Source of the DNA: Vibrio mimicus
GTDB taxonomy: Bacteria > Pseudomonadota > Gammaproteobacteria > Enterobacterales > Vibrionaceae
Direction of reading: 5' to 3'
DNA: 64,000 nucleotides
Assembly (NCBI RefSeq): GCF_019048845.1
Contig: NZ_CP077426.1
Location: 1,225,501 to 1,289,500 of the forward strand
The position numbers were made by a program, and so were the translations under genes. Position 1 is the stretch's first letter. Each line of letters begins with the position of its first letter. This document shows, one piece after another, positions 20,440 to 28,998 of the stretch. Under the pieces are notes generated by a model. That model was not told the DNA's origin. It saw only the letters and a list, made by a program, of their open reading frames with translations, and ran no database searches.

Positions 20440-20621
20440 TGAAGTGGCAGCGCTGTTGGCCGATTGATTTCACTCGGACCCTCTAGAAGCAACCCAGAGG
20501 ATTCACATTACTCAAATCCTACCAAGCAACGCTGGGCAGCAGTAACCAAACGTCACGTTTGTTTGGATTGAGCCCAAATACCCTCTATCACAAATTGAAA
20601 GCGCTAGGGGTACTGAAGTAA
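20440..20621 (+). pseudogene. remnant of a sigma-54-type activator C-terminus (Fis-like HTH)
   Basis: Translating across one frameshift gives PLEATQRIHITQIL and then [26 protein letters not shown] before a TAA at 20619-20621. This is the pattern of the Fis-type helix-turn-helix that ends NtrC-family activators. An in-frame stop lies upstream of it and the break falls near 20540. The ATP-binding and receiver domains are missing, so only a decayed tail survives. Confidence 0.6.
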
Positions 20622-20716
20622 GATTGGCGGCTTCATGCCATCAAGGGGGGCGCCGCTTAATTGCCTATCCCAATCTACCGCCTGATAAAGAGCGGATTTT
20701 CACAGAGAACTATCTA

Positions 20717-20932
20717 ATGAACCAACAAGTTAATAACCCGCTGCACGGCCTAAGCCTAGAAAAAATCGTCACTCGCTTGGTGGATCATTATGGCTGGAAA
20801 GGCTTACATCAGCGCATCAACATCAACTGTTTTGCCAGCGACCCATCGATTAAATCGTCGCTCAAGTTTTTGCGTAAAACCCAGTGGGCGCGCGATAAGG
20901 TTGAGGCGCTGTATATCTCCACTTTTAGCTAA
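20717..20932 (+). CDS. DUF2132 (VF530-type) small protein
   Basis: 71-aa conserved protein recognised by [33 protein letters not shown] and [16 protein letters not shown]. The family is small, single-domain and of unknown role, though a DNA-binding fold has been suggested for members. ATG at 20717 is chosen over the upstream in-frame codon at 20624, which lies in the pseudogene tail. Confidence 0.85.
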   Translation: MNQQVNNPLHGLSLEKIVTRLVDHYGWKGLHQRININCFASDPSIKSSLKFLRKTQWARDKVEALYISTFS

Positions 20933-21030
20933 TTCCTATGCTTTCGAAGCGCGGTATTTGTAGCCGCAGTCAACGGCGTAGAATAGGTTCGATGCTGACT
21001 CTTGAATCAACAATAACTAAGTAGGAAGTA

Positions 21031-21504
21031 ATGGAAAAAATTGCCATTCTGGTTGATGTACAAAATGTTTATTACACCTGCCGTGAACGCTATGGTCGGC
21101 ACTTTGATTACAATCAGTTTTGGTCGCAAGCGACACAAGGTCGTGCTGTGGTAAAGGCCAATGCTTATGCGATTGCGAGCAAAGACCCTCAGCAGAGGCA
21201 ATTTCATCATATTTTACGAGGGATTGGCTTTGAAGTGATGCTGAAACCTTTTATCCAACGTAGTGATGGCAGCGCGAAAGGGGATTGGGATGTCGGGATT
21301 GCCCTTGATGGTTATGAATTAGCTCAAGAAGTGGATACCGTGGTGCTCGTTTCTGGTGATGGTGATTTTGAGCCTTTGGTCACCAGAATTCAGCAACGGT
21401 TTCAGGTTAAGGTGGAAGTGTATGGTGTGCCGAAACTGACCGCCCAAAACTTAATTGATGTCGCCAATCAATTTCACCCGATTGAGCACAGCCTATTACT
21501 GTAA
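21031..21504 (+). CDS. NYN (LabA/DUF88) domain protein
   Basis: 157-aa single-domain PIN-like protein. Acidic residues of the putative metal site are visible in AILVDVQNVYY (Asp9), KGDWDVGIALDGYE (near 88-101) and LVSGDGDFEPLV (near 110-121). The family is predicted to be RNase-like; its target is unknown. AAGTAGGAAG lies just before the ATG. A transcript from the left would also contain the DUF2132 gene. Confidence 0.85.
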   Translation: MEKIAILVDVQNVYYTCRERYGRHFDYNQFWSQATQGRAVVKANAYAIASKDPQQRQFHHILRGIGFEVMLKPFIQRSDGSAKGDWDVGIALDGYELAQEVDTVVLVSGDGDFEPLVTRIQQRFQVKVEVYGVPKLTAQNLIDVANQFHPIEHSLLL

Positions 21505-21699
21505 TGTGCCATCGCTCTGCGAGGGTTGTTCAGGGGTTGAATCGTTGGTAGCGAGATCAGTATTCGCTTCTTGCTCTGCAGCTAATTTAGCTCGCTCTGC
21601 TTTAGAAATATAACGAGGCTTGTTGCTAGGATGCAATTTCGCATGTTGCTTTTTAAGGCGTTTTTGCAATGTTTGATTAATTTTCTTTTTACGGTTCAT
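21496..21699 (-). CDS. DUF2986 small basic protein
   Basis: 67-aa protein of the gammaproteobacterial DUF2986 family. It starts MNRKKKINQTLQKRLKKQ and contains KPRYISKAERAKLAAE. Very Lys/Arg-rich at the start and acidic at the end; function unknown. The start at 21699 fits the family; the frame is open to 21765. Its 3' end overlaps that of the NYN gene by 9 bp (convergent). Confidence 0.75.
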   Translation of the reverse strand: MNRKKKINQTLQKRLKKQHAKLHPSNKPRYISKAERAKLAAEQEANTDLATNDSTPEQPSQSDGTLQ

Positions 21700-21801
21700 T
21701 GGGTTGTGCTCGAAACAGGATAAAGGACGATGAGGTGCTATCGCTTTGCGGCTTGAGTTTGCCACCTACTTGCAATACCAAGTCGCTTGGAGATAGATAG
21801 C

Positions 21802-21827
21802 AAAAAAGACGCCCTAAGGCGTCTTTT
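21802..21827. terminator. bidirectional terminator at the island's left edge
   Basis: AAAAAAGACGCC-ctaa-GGCGTCTTTTT forms a strong hairpin with T runs on both strands. Read on the minus strand it follows the candidate att sequence CTCACTCA, the arrangement expected for a terminator downstream of a tRNA-Ser 3' end. Confidence 0.8.
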
Positions 21828-21833
21828 TCATGA

Positions 21834-21841
21834 TGAGTGAG
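21834..21841. other. candidate left attachment site (attL) of the genomic island
   Basis: TGAGTGAG here recurs at 48957-48964 inside a longer tRNA-Ser-end-like sequence. In both places a GACG...CGTCTTT hairpin lies a few bases to the left. The shared core is short, so the exact crossover point is uncertain. Support comes mainly from the arm-like repeats just inside. Confidence 0.45.
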
Positions 21842-21903
21842 ACCGCACACTTGCTAAGTTAACGCTTTGATTTATATTAATTTTAAATTTCACATTTGTG
21901 GCT

Positions 21904-21924
21904 AGTATTACCATAGGTATTACT
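21904..21924. repeat. arm-type repeats near the left island end
   Basis: AGTATTACC (21904-21912) and AGGTATTACT (21915-21924) repeat the motif found six times upstream of the integrase gene (48651-48836). Copies at both ends of the island are what tyrosine integrases of this type use as arm-binding sites (inference). Confidence 0.55.
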
Positions 21925-21952
21925 TTGTGCATGACTTGACAATCATGCACAA
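21925..21952. repeat. 10-bp inverted repeat near the left island end
   Basis: TTGTGCATGA (21925-21934) and TCATGCACAA (21943-21952) are perfectly inverted around an 8-base loop and followed by AAATTTTT. It may be a protein-binding site at the att region or a terminator. The rest of 21953-22328 holds no supported gene; an open frame at 22032-22268 has no ribosome site or family resemblance. Confidence 0.5.
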
Positions 21953-22328
21953 AAATTTTTCCCCTTTGACGATTCTCATGCCGCTATTGCAATGCTCTTC
22001 TCACTCTTTCTAGAGATACCTTGCATTTTCGGTGTCAGCTTTTCTACTCTACCGTCATCGTAGGATTAGCAACAATTCTAGCGCAGGAGTTTATCATTGT
22101 TTCAGTAGTTACCCTAGAGCTCTCCTTGCTTTAAGTGGTTGTGGTGTTAGCTATGCTTCATTTGTAACAACTACACCAATTATCTATCTTGATGGGAGAG
22201 TATTGAGTACAACCTCTTGCTCTAACCGTATATACAACTCCAAGTGGTTGATAGGCAATTGCACCTAATCAAAAACTATTCAGACATATGTCATCTTCTT
22301 GCAACTAACCAACCTGATAGGTGTGAAT

Positions 22329-22529
22329 ATGCCAGAGAACAACATTCGTTTGATCCGCTTTCGAGAAGTGCTAACTATGACTGGTTTGTCTCGCTCTAGT
22401 TTGTACCGATTTATTGAAGAAAACCAATTCCCGCCCCAAGTTCAACTGGGTGGTCGTGCTGTAGCTTGGGTAGAAGGCGAGGTGCAGGAGTGGATTGCTC
22501 AACGGATCACCAATCGTCGAATGGATTAG
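22329..22529 (+). CDS. AlpA-family excisionase/regulator, copy 1
   Basis: 66-aa MerR/excisionase-like helix-turn-helix protein with MTGLSRSSLYRFIEENQFPP and the closing VAWVEGEVQEWIAQRI. In CP4 and P4-like elements AlpA activates or directs excision by the tyrosine integrase. Its place at the end of the island opposite the integrase matches pandemic VPI-2, which also has an AlpA-type gene at that end. ATG at 22329 has AGGTG before it. Confidence 0.88.
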   Translation: MPENNIRLIRFREVLTMTGLSRSSLYRFIEENQFPPQVQLGGRAVAWVEGEVQEWIAQRITNRRMD

Positions 22530-22643
22530 TGAAATCCATTTTAATAATCGTTAAAATATTAAATGATGTTTGATTGAAAAGTTCTCTTATTTTCTCTCTT
22601 AGTAAACCAGCTCTCGTTAACGAGAGCTGGTTTACTTGTGTGA

Positions 22644-23489
22644 TCAATTTTTTTTAAATCTAGATATCGATTCATACTTATTGTTTATCAGTTCTTCTAG
22701 AAGATGATTCTTTTTTATCTCCAATAGGTTAGCTAATCTGTCTAGCTTTCTTCCTATGTCAGTATGCATTTCAAAGGTATATACTTTTTTATTTTTTAGT
22801 TTCATCCTATGTTTTTTCTGAACAGATGCTTTCTTTAGCTTTTCTATAAATTGATGTTTACTCATAAAATTAGGAATGATATCTTTTGGATCCCAAAGGT
22901 CTAGAATTGTAATAATAGAGTAATGAGCTATATCTCGGTCTAACTCGTATGGTAAAAACCATGGGTCGAGTTTGCTTTTCTTAAAGTAGTTAATTATCCA
23001 TTTGGTAAATTCATCATCCTTATTATCAATGATCCAAGTGTAATCTATACCTTTCTCAACATTGCGCCAGGAATTTTTCAGTTGGCCTACAATGCTTTCC
23101 TTTATTTCTATGCAGGTTTTTGATTTGATGAATCTAATAATTCCATTATATATTTCATTTTTATCAACTATCTCCTTTGGGTTGATAACATGAGAGCTAG
23201 TTATAAATGTTTCTTGCATTGAATGTCTGGGATAATGTTCAAATGCTAATATTATATCTTGTTTAAAATTAATTTCATAATCTATCGGTGGGTCATACAT
23301 TGGTTTGAATGTTGCTGTTAACTTACTTTTTAATCTTTCAGAATCAACAGTATGATCAACGATCACTTCCCTTGCTCTCATATGGACAAGGTAAATTTTA
23401 GACAATAAATATAAACATTGTCGCGTGTTGTTACTATCAATCCAATCTGTTAAATATGAATATTTAAATAATTCGTTAATGTTTATCAC
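22644..23489 (-). CDS. hypothetical protein
   Basis: 281-aa AT-rich gene starting with GTG at 23489. I do not recognise the family. It is rich in Lys, Ile and Trp and has no membrane segment. The last about 70 residues (KASVQKKHRMKLKNKK, TDIGRKLDRLANLLEIKKNH) are basic and look like a ribbon-helix-helix or similar DNA-binding tail. Its low GC compared with the core suggests acquired DNA. It lies between the AlpA gene and the divergent YagK-like gene. Confidence 0.6.
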   Translation of the reverse strand: MININELFKYSYLTDWIDSNNTRQCLYLLSKIYLVHMRAREVIVDHTVDSERLKSKLTATFKPMYDPPIDYEINFKQDIILAFEHYPRHSMQETFITSSHVINPKEIVDKNEIYNGIIRFIKSKTCIEIKESIVGQLKNSWRNVEKGIDYTWIIDNKDDEFTKWIINYFKKSKLDPWFLPYELDRDIAHYSIITILDLWDPKDIIPNFMSKHQFIEKLKKASVQKKHRMKLKNKKVYTFEMHTDIGRKLDRLANLLEIKKNHLLEELINNKYESISRFKKN

Positions 23490-23781
23490 AATGTGTATTT
23501 ACGTTGTTTTAATGAAAGTTACATAGTAATTTTTATGAGTTTTATAGTCTTGCTTTTTCCTGTGGATTTGATGAGTTTTGCGGTGTGCATCACTTATGGT
23601 GCGGTAATGTTTTTCCAGAGTGGCAGAACGTGACATTGTCTCTAGATGTGCATTGGTACAGAAGGCGGGTAGCTAAGGTAATTAGTTCGATTATGTTGGT
23701 ATAGTAATATAGGTCTAGTAAGCACATTAAAAATAACAAGGTGGTTATCTTCTATGAACAAGTTAATCATAGAGGTGACTA

Positions 23782-24423
23782 ATGAAACGTTTAATTCAAA
23801 ATCCAAACCTGACTCTTTTCTATGACGAGAGATTTTTATCTAATCCTGTCATTAAAGAACATGCTCCATTATGCAAGGAATATTTGATTGCCATTAAGGA
23901 TGTTTTGGATATTTCTTTGACTGAATATAGTCGAGTTTACGTGCAGAGAATTGATCTTAGATATCCTAGCCATTATGCTTGGCATAATTGTGGTGATATT
24001 TCTAGATTTTTTTCTTCGTTAAAGGAAAAAATAAAATATGACTTAAGAAAAAAGAATAAAGTTGATAAATGTATTTTAAGATACGTTTGGGTAAGGGAAC
24101 AACTAAGTTCAGAAAATCCTCATTACCATGTGGCATTATTTCTTAATAAAGATGTTTACTTTTGTTTGGGGGATATTACTAAAGATAGTGATAATTTTTC
24201 TTCAATGATAAAAGGGGCGTGGGCAAGTGCTTTAGGTATTGAATACTTTGAGGTGAAAAGTAGTGTACATTTCCCAAGTAACTCTACTTATTACATTCAT
24301 AAGGGAAAAAATACTTATCAAGAGGAATACCAACAGTGTTTTTATCGCTTAAGCTACTTGGCTAAAATTGATACAAAAATCTATTCGAATGGATTAAAAA
24401 ATCTCTCGACTAGTCGAAAATAA
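23782..24423 (+). CDS. YagK/YfjJ-type (inovirus Gp2-like) protein
   Basis: 213-aa protein resembling the YagK/YfjJ C-terminal (DUF3296) and inovirus Gp2 group. Family-like parts are YVQRIDLRYP (about 53-62), REQLSSENPHYHVALFLN with the His-x-His pair (about 108-125), the WASALG stretch and YYIHKGKNTYQ. Members sit in CP4/P4-like islands and some filamentous phages and are suspected of acting in replication, but this has not been shown. AGAGGTGA precedes the ATG. The 292 bp upstream hold no gene. Confidence 0.72.
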   Translation: MKRLIQNPNLTLFYDERFLSNPVIKEHAPLCKEYLIAIKDVLDISLTEYSRVYVQRIDLRYPSHYAWHNCGDISRFFSSLKEKIKYDLRKKNKVDKCILRYVWVREQLSSENPHYHVALFLNKDVYFCLGDITKDSDNFSSMIKGAWASALGIEYFEVKSSVHFPSNSTYYIHKGKNTYQEEYQQCFYRLSYLAKIDTKIYSNGLKNLSTSRK

Positions 24424-24445
24424 AAAAAGAGGCTCGCCTCTTTTT
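24424..24445. terminator. bidirectional terminator between convergent genes
   Basis: AAAGAGGC (24426-24433) / GCCTCTTT (24436-24443) is a perfect 8-bp stem with A and T runs on either side, placed between the convergent YagK-like and GTPase genes. Confidence 0.85.
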
Positions 24446-24456
24446 AATGGTTACAT

Positions 24457-25443
24457 TTAAAACCCAAATGTATATCGTAAACCACCGAAAAATAGACCAG
24501 CGACAGAGCCAATGACTTTACCTAGGATCTCGCCTGGTTTTCCGAAAATAGATCCGATATCGGAGCCAATAGATGCGCCTTGTAAAGTTGTTTCTACAAT
24601 GGCTTCCCAAAGGCTTAAGGTGGTTTTTTTATTGTAATCGCTGGCATCGTTATCTTTCCAATTATCTGCATCATTGGAAATGGTACGATTTGCCAGCATT
24701 ACTCGTTTATTGTTTGGTAGTATTTCGACAATGGTATAAAGCAATTTTGATAGGTTGTAAGGCCTCTGGCGATTGACTCCATCACTGTAGCCCGCCACAA
24801 AGTAAAGAGTCTTCACATTTATCTGTGTGGCTTTATGTATACGTCTTGCTATCGAGTTTTGTTGTTTCTCCAGAAATGCCTTAGCCTTGTCTGTTGGTAG
24901 ATTGTCGCTGTAGTTCCATGATTCAGGTCCTTTCAAGGCAACGTCGGCTTGATTCACCGCAACGATGAGCCGTTTTTCGGCTTCATCGCCTAATTGCGGA
25001 ATAACAATGTCATTGATGAGTCTCAATGGTGTTCCCAGATCGCGAGAGCCGCCATCAAGTATCACCAGAACTAAATCAATGACCAACTGACCATGGTCAT
25101 CTCGCTTGTTGAGAAGCTGTTTAATGGCCTGTACGTGTTTTTTATCCTCATCGATCCCATCTCCAAGCCCTGGAGTGTCCCATAGCACGAGATTATTTAG
25201 GTGGTAACACTGAACAGATTCCGTGTGCGGATCACTATCGATGCCGACTTGGGCAACCGTCATGTCAAATAGAGCGTTTATGGTGGAGCTTTTTCCAGAG
25301 CCTGTGGAACCTGTGATAAGAATATTCAGTGATGCTTTGCGAAGGAAAGATAAGTTACTCAGTAACTTATCTTTCGTGGTTGAATCTAACGAGTTGTGAA
25401 GAATGTTAGTTTCTAGAGTTGAGAATAAATCAGTGGTTTTCAT
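24457..25443 (-). CDS. YeeP/YfjP-like GTPase
   Basis: 328-aa GTPase of the type found in E. coli CP4 islands (YeeP, YfjP, YkfA). G1 P-loop GSTGSGKSS (about 42-50), G3 WDTPGLGDG (about 90-98), and a G4-like NQAD (about 164-167) are present. A Gly-rich hydrophobic C-terminus (GEILGKVIGSVAGLFFGG) could insert in or contact a membrane. GAGGA precedes the ATG. Its island role is unknown. It is followed on the left by the terminator at 24424-24445. Confidence 0.85.
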   Translation of the reverse strand: MKTTDLFSTLETNILHNSLDSTTKDKLLSNLSFLRKASLNILITGSTGSGKSSTINALFDMTVAQVGIDSDPHTESVQCYHLNNLVLWDTPGLGDGIDEDKKHVQAIKQLLNKRDDHGQLVIDLVLVILDGGSRDLGTPLRLINDIVIPQLGDEAEKRLIVAVNQADVALKGPESWNYSDNLPTDKAKAFLEKQQNSIARRIHKATQINVKTLYFVAGYSDGVNRQRPYNLSKLLYTIVEILPNNKRVMLANRTISNDADNWKDNDASDYNKKTTLSLWEAIVETTLQGASIGSDIGSIFGKPGEILGKVIGSVAGLFFGGLRYTFGF

Positions 25444-25549
25444 TGTTGTGGATCCTCTTTCAATGTTGAGATGATGAACTGGGAAATCGCGACCCCCCAG
25501 AACACGATGATTCTCTTTATGAACCTGTCGGTTTTCTTGATGGGGGTAA

Positions 25550-25996
25550 CTAAGGAGCCGAGGTTAATGAAATGTCATCAAAAGCTTCCGTTGCGACATA
25601 GGCGAGAAAGTTACTCTCCCATAACTGATAGAGCTCTCGCGCATCACGGTTACCTACGATAGGATGCCAACCGTGATAGGCGGTGAAGAAATCCCCACGC
25701 TGGAAATCAAAATCCAAACAGCGTTCTAGCTCAGGAAAGTGGTTACCGACATAAGCAAAATCCGTGATGTATTCAATGCTCCATTGGCCGTCACTAGACT
25801 GACTCAGTGCAATTTCTACCGGATGAAAACCGCCATCTTCGGCACTGTAAGAACTGTCTCGAAAGTTCATGACAACCTCTTTGCTGGTGGCCTGAACTTC
25901 ACTTTTTGCTTGATGTTCAGAAAGTATGTTAGCGAGTAGGGCATGAAACGGTTTGGAAATGGGAAGGTGGGTGGGTTTGAACAAAATATTAGACAT
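25550..25996 (-). CDS. DUF2787 family protein, copy 1
   Basis: 148-aa cytosolic protein of the DUF2787 family, known from Vibrio and related mobile islands, function unknown. Family-like stretches: VVMNFRDSSYSAEDGGFHPVEI and WSIEYITDFAYVGNHFPELE, each shared in pattern with the next gene. AGGAGG lies 8 bp before the ATG. It is transcribed with the second copy and RadC. Confidence 0.8.
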   Translation of the reverse strand: MSNILFKPTHLPISKPFHALLANILSEHQAKSEVQATSKEVVMNFRDSSYSAEDGGFHPVEIALSQSSDGQWSIEYITDFAYVGNHFPELERCLDFDFQRGDFFTAYHGWHPIVGNRDARELYQLWESNFLAYVATEAFDDISLTSAP

Positions 25997-26046
25997 GGTT
26001 ATGCCTCCTACAAAAATAAGATTCGATTAAGAAGAATCGCCTTGGG

Positions 26047-26475
26047 TTAGCGAATCATGGTGAGTTGAATATCTTGCAACGCTTGTTTGGCAAGGTGGCG
26101 CTCAAATGCGGAGCACCAGCTATAAAACAGGTCTAGCACTGCTGGTTGAACTAAATCAGCAGAGCCGGCATCAGGCTGGTAACACCAACGGTTAGCAAGG
26201 TGAAAGTAGAGCTCGACATCCAACGAGTCATGCCTGTCATTCTGATAAGAAAAACTGGCGATAAACGCGATGGACCACAGGGACTCGTTGTTTTCTCGCT
26301 TGAACTGTATTTCGACCGGATGTAGGCCCTGGCGAGAGCGGTAATAGTTTGGATCTCGACAGTTGAGGACTATTCGCTCTGCCTCTTGTGGGATGTCAAA
26401 GCGGCGAAGTATCGCGCTCAACGCATGACAAAAGCTGTCAGCTAACTGGATCGTTTGATAGCTTTCCACAATCAT
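26047..26475 (-). CDS. DUF2787 family protein, copy 2
   Basis: 142-aa paralogue of the previous gene: [21 protein letters not shown] and [20 protein letters not shown] align with the same stretches there. The two copies are clearly diverged, so the duplication is old. Its ATG overlaps the radC stop (ATGA), so it is translationally coupled to RadC. Confidence 0.8.
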   Translation of the reverse strand: MIVESYQTIQLADSFCHALSAILRRFDIPQEAERIVLNCRDPNYYRSRQGLHPVEIQFKRENNESLWSIAFIASFSYQNDRHDSLDVELYFHLANRWCYQPDAGSADLVQPAVLDLFYSWCSAFERHLAKQALQDIQLTMIR

Positions 26476-26948
26476 AGCCAGCCCCTTTCTGCAAATGACA
26501 CGCTGCTTTTGCCAACGACCACATGGTCCAGCACACGAATATCTACCAGTGATAAGGCGTCTTTTAAGCGCTGAGTAATACGCCTATCGGCTTGTGAAGG
26601 CTCAGGATCGCCAGAGGGATGGTTATGCGCAAAGATCACCGCTGCTGCGTTAACGTTTAGTGCCTCCTTTAGTACCTCTCTTGGGTAGACACTGGCGGCG
26701 TCGACCGTACCGCGAAATAGCTCCTTAAATTCAATTAGCCGATGCTGGTTATCCAAAAACAGTACGGCAAACATTTCGTGCTCATATCCAGCAAGTTTAC
26801 AGCGCAAGTATTCCGTGGTGTTTTCCGTACGTGCAAAGGTTTCACCGCGCACATAACGCTGTTCAAGGATCTCTGCTGCTTCTTCCAGTACTCGATGCTC
26901 ATAAGCTCGTTGCGAGAGTAGATAGCGGTGGCGAGGGAAATGAGTCAT
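26472..26948 (-). CDS. RadC-like JAB domain protein (YeeS type)
   Basis: 158-aa protein with an intact JAMM metal-protease-like motif, [14 protein letters not shown] (about 106-119), and an upstream Glu in [12 protein letters not shown]. Members of this group are common in mobile islands beside YeeP-type GTPases. Despite the RadC name, no DNA repair role has been shown for the family. ATG at 26948 is preferred because AAGGAG lies 6 bp before it; the frame continues to 26981. Confidence 0.85.
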   Translation of the reverse strand: MTHFPRHRYLLSQRAYEHRVLEEAAEILEQRYVRGETFARTENTTEYLRCKLAGYEHEMFAVLFLDNQHRLIEFKELFRGTVDAASVYPREVLKEALNVNAAAVIFAHNHPSGDPEPSQADRRITQRLKDALSLVDIRVLDHVVVGKSSVSFAERGWL

Positions 26949-27091
26949 AGCCTGCTCCTTAACAATAATGGGAAGGTTCACAGTGATGACATATATCTAA
27001 ATTGGCTTTGAATATAGGTAAGGATCTGATTTAACTATTTTTTACAAAGTCAGTTCATCCCATGGGACAACAATACATAGGAGAACATCCC

Positions 27092-27268
27092 ATGAGATTT
27101 CTGAAACTAAAAGAAGTAATGGAAAAGACCGCACTAAGCCGTTCAGCAATTTACCGAAAAATGAATGATGGCGAGTTTCCACAGTCGGTGAGCTTGGGAG
27201 AAAGGGCTATTGCCTGGGTGGAAAGCGAAGTGGATGAGTGGATGGAAATGCGTTTGGAGAGACGTTAG
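27092..27268 (+). CDS. AlpA-family regulator, copy 2
   Basis: 58-aa AlpA-like helix-turn-helix protein: MEKTALSRSAIYRKMNDGEF and IAWVESEVDEWMEMRL. It is about half identical by eye to the copy at 22329-22529 and is transcribed away from radC. AGGAGA precedes the ATG. A 7-bp inverted repeat, GCGCTGC (27306-27312) / GCAGCGC (27324-27330), follows the gene without a T run. Two AlpA genes in one island suggest two fused elements or separate control of excision and gene expression. Confidence 0.82.
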   Translation: MRFLKLKEVMEKTALSRSAIYRKMNDGEFPQSVSLGERAIAWVESEVDEWMEMRLERR

Positions 27269-27426
27269 TGGATTTATGGAGGAAATCTGATGCGTGAAAT
27301 GAAAAGCGCTGCTAAGTAAAGTGGCAGCGCAAGATATTGAGCGCATCACTTAGAACATAGCGCTATAGATAGGATTATGGATAGACCAACCTTCTCATTT
27401 CGAAATAAATCACAAAGAGTAAATAT

Positions 27427-27966
27427 TTAACTGGCAAGATCCCAAATACAAGCTGCTATGAAGAAGGCTAAGCTGACATAGCCAAGCCCCTTTAATGCTA
27501 AATCATAAAGATGTTCGTTATTCCTCTTGTCATAATGATCCACCACAATAATGATGCAGCAGATAGCTAGCACCACAAAAGAGCCAAATAAAACAAAAAT
27601 CGAATCACCGATAAAAGTAACGCCATGTCCTCGTTTGGAAGGTAAGTAAATTTCTCCGTGGTTAATACCAAACAAACCATAGAGTACTAACCCAGCCGCA
27701 ATCGATAGAAAGAGAATTCGAATATTTTTGGGTATGACATTTGGTTTATAAGGTTTACTTTTTTTAATAAACTCATACTCACCATTTCGTTTGTTAAGAA
27801 AGGATTTCTTAACAAACAGCTTAATGATGAACTCTTCCTCTTGTGACGTGTAGTAGCCCGTATTAAGCTTTGAAAACATTACCTTAGCTATCTCAGGGCT
27901 TATATCTTCTTTACCTTGATACAATATCTTCCGCTGCTCAAGATGAAAGTAAATGCGATTCAGCAT
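27427..27966 (-). CDS. hypothetical membrane protein
   Basis: 179 aa. Residues 1-80 are soluble and basic (SKLNTGYYTSQEEEFIIKLF). Three membrane segments follow, near 82-102, 122-142 and 156-176. No known family is recognised. It lies between the AlpA gene and the DUF2628-like gene on the strand of the T6SS cluster. It may be a downstream passenger of that cluster or a separate unit; no terminator is clear on either side. Confidence 0.55.
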   Translation of the reverse strand: MLNRIYFHLEQRKILYQGKEDISPEIAKVMFSKLNTGYYTSQEEEFIIKLFVKKSFLNKRNGEYEFIKKSKPYKPNVIPKNIRILFLSIAAGLVLYGLFGINHGEIYLPSKRGHGVTFIGDSIFVLFGSFVVLAICCIIIVVDHYDKRNNEHLYDLALKGLGYVSLAFFIAACIWDLAS

Positions 27967-28038
27967 CCGCTTATATTACCTAATCATTTTAAGTCTGAAT
28001 GTTGTTGTGACCGAGTCAAGCAGGTGGTTAATCTTGCA

Positions 28039-28668
28039 TTACTGATTGCAAATTACATCTCGACCATAGCTATCAACTTCTTCTTGAGTGGCAAGCATCA
28101 CAAATGAGCCACAAGGAACACGTAGAGAATTTGGGTCATCATAGGCCGCATACGTTGAGTATGTATGCGTGGCCATGTAGTAAATTGAACTCCCCCAAAT
28201 TGCAGCACATAGGGCTAAAAACCAAAGAACACTTGACTTATTTCGCCACCGCTCTGGAATCCAATCCCATAGCTGTTCGCTATGAAACGTCTTTCGATAC
28301 AGGTCATAGTTAGCCCACTGGGAGCACAAGCAAGCTGATAAGCTCCAAAAAACTACATCGGGGATGATAACCCCACTAACAAACTCAATTCCCGCTAGAG
28401 CAGCTATCCAAAGCATAGATAAAGAAAGAAGTACTAAACCTTTCAAATGCATACGCTTATAGAAGTAATATAGAAAGCCACCAAAAAACGCCGCAAAATT
28501 AGAAATAAAAAACATACGTTCTTTAAAAGACAATGCTCTATAAGCTTCACTCTTTAAAATCAAAGCATGGCTGAGTTCATCTGCCCCTAGATTTTTCAAT
28601 AGATGAAAACGGCTCTTCCACTTATTACTAACATCTAAGTCATCAATTTTACTTATACTGTTTTGCAA
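28039..28668 (-). CDS. DUF2628-like membrane protein
   Basis: 209 aa. A soluble N-terminus with WKSRFHLLKNLGADE is followed by the FGGFLYYFYKRMHLKGLVLL pattern of DUF2628-like proteins, with membrane segments near 52-70, 74-95 and 97-117 and another near 148-166. The C-terminal 40 residues carry two Cys and look exported or lumenal (inferred). Function unknown. It is separated from the last PAAR remnant by 128 bp. Confidence 0.55.
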   Translation of the reverse strand: MQNSISKIDDLDVSNKWKSRFHLLKNLGADELSHALILKSEAYRALSFKERMFFISNFAAFFGGFLYYFYKRMHLKGLVLLSLSMLWIAALAGIEFVSGVIIPDVVFWSLSACLCSQWANYDLYRKTFHSEQLWDWIPERWRNKSSVLWFLALCAAIWGSSIYYMATHTYSTYAAYDDPNSLRVPCGSFVMLATQEEVDSYGRDVICNQ

Positions 28669-28796
28669 ACTATTAAACCTCTCTCGAATTAAATACCAAG
28701 CGTTGTTTACGTCAAAGAATAAGGCTCCACGTCACCGTAAGCCTTCTATGAGTAAGAACTCTTTCCTACCCAAAAAGCTTTCACACAGGGCTACCT

Positions 28797-28988
28797 CTAG
28801 ATGGTCATATCGAAGTAAATTATTTTTGTAGCTGCTCTTGAATGGTCACCATGAGGCTCTAAAGCATCACCTTGTCGAACGGCGGGTTTACCATCGATAA
28901 AGACATCACCACTTCCCGCGATAATTGGCGTCGGCGGGAAGCAATCATGCTCAGAGCCGATATCACCGAGTCTTGCTGCGCCTGGCAT
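28797..28988 (-). pseudogene. decayed PAAR gene, 3' copy
   Basis: 63 codons from MPGAARLGDIGSEHD. It matches the intact PAAR protein at 31085-31384 up to DALEPHG, then lacks nine residues and diverges after DHSRAA into an unrelated tail. The missing 27 bp lie between two copies of CCTCATGGT in the intact gene, so slippage between direct repeats explains the loss. The second half of the PAAR fold is gone, so it is unlikely to cap a VgrG spike. Same ribosome site (AGGAGA) and spacing as the intact gene. Confidence 0.75.
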
Positions 28989-28998
28989 CTTGGTTCTC

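Noticed and set aside
22032..22268. 78-aa open frame at the left island end
   Set aside because: No ribosome site, Ser/Cys-rich random-looking composition and no neighbour coupling.
24457..26948. Toxin-antitoxin pair (GTPase, DUF2787, RadC)
   Set aside because: No small toxin/antitoxin pair layout; the genes are known island core families of other kinds.
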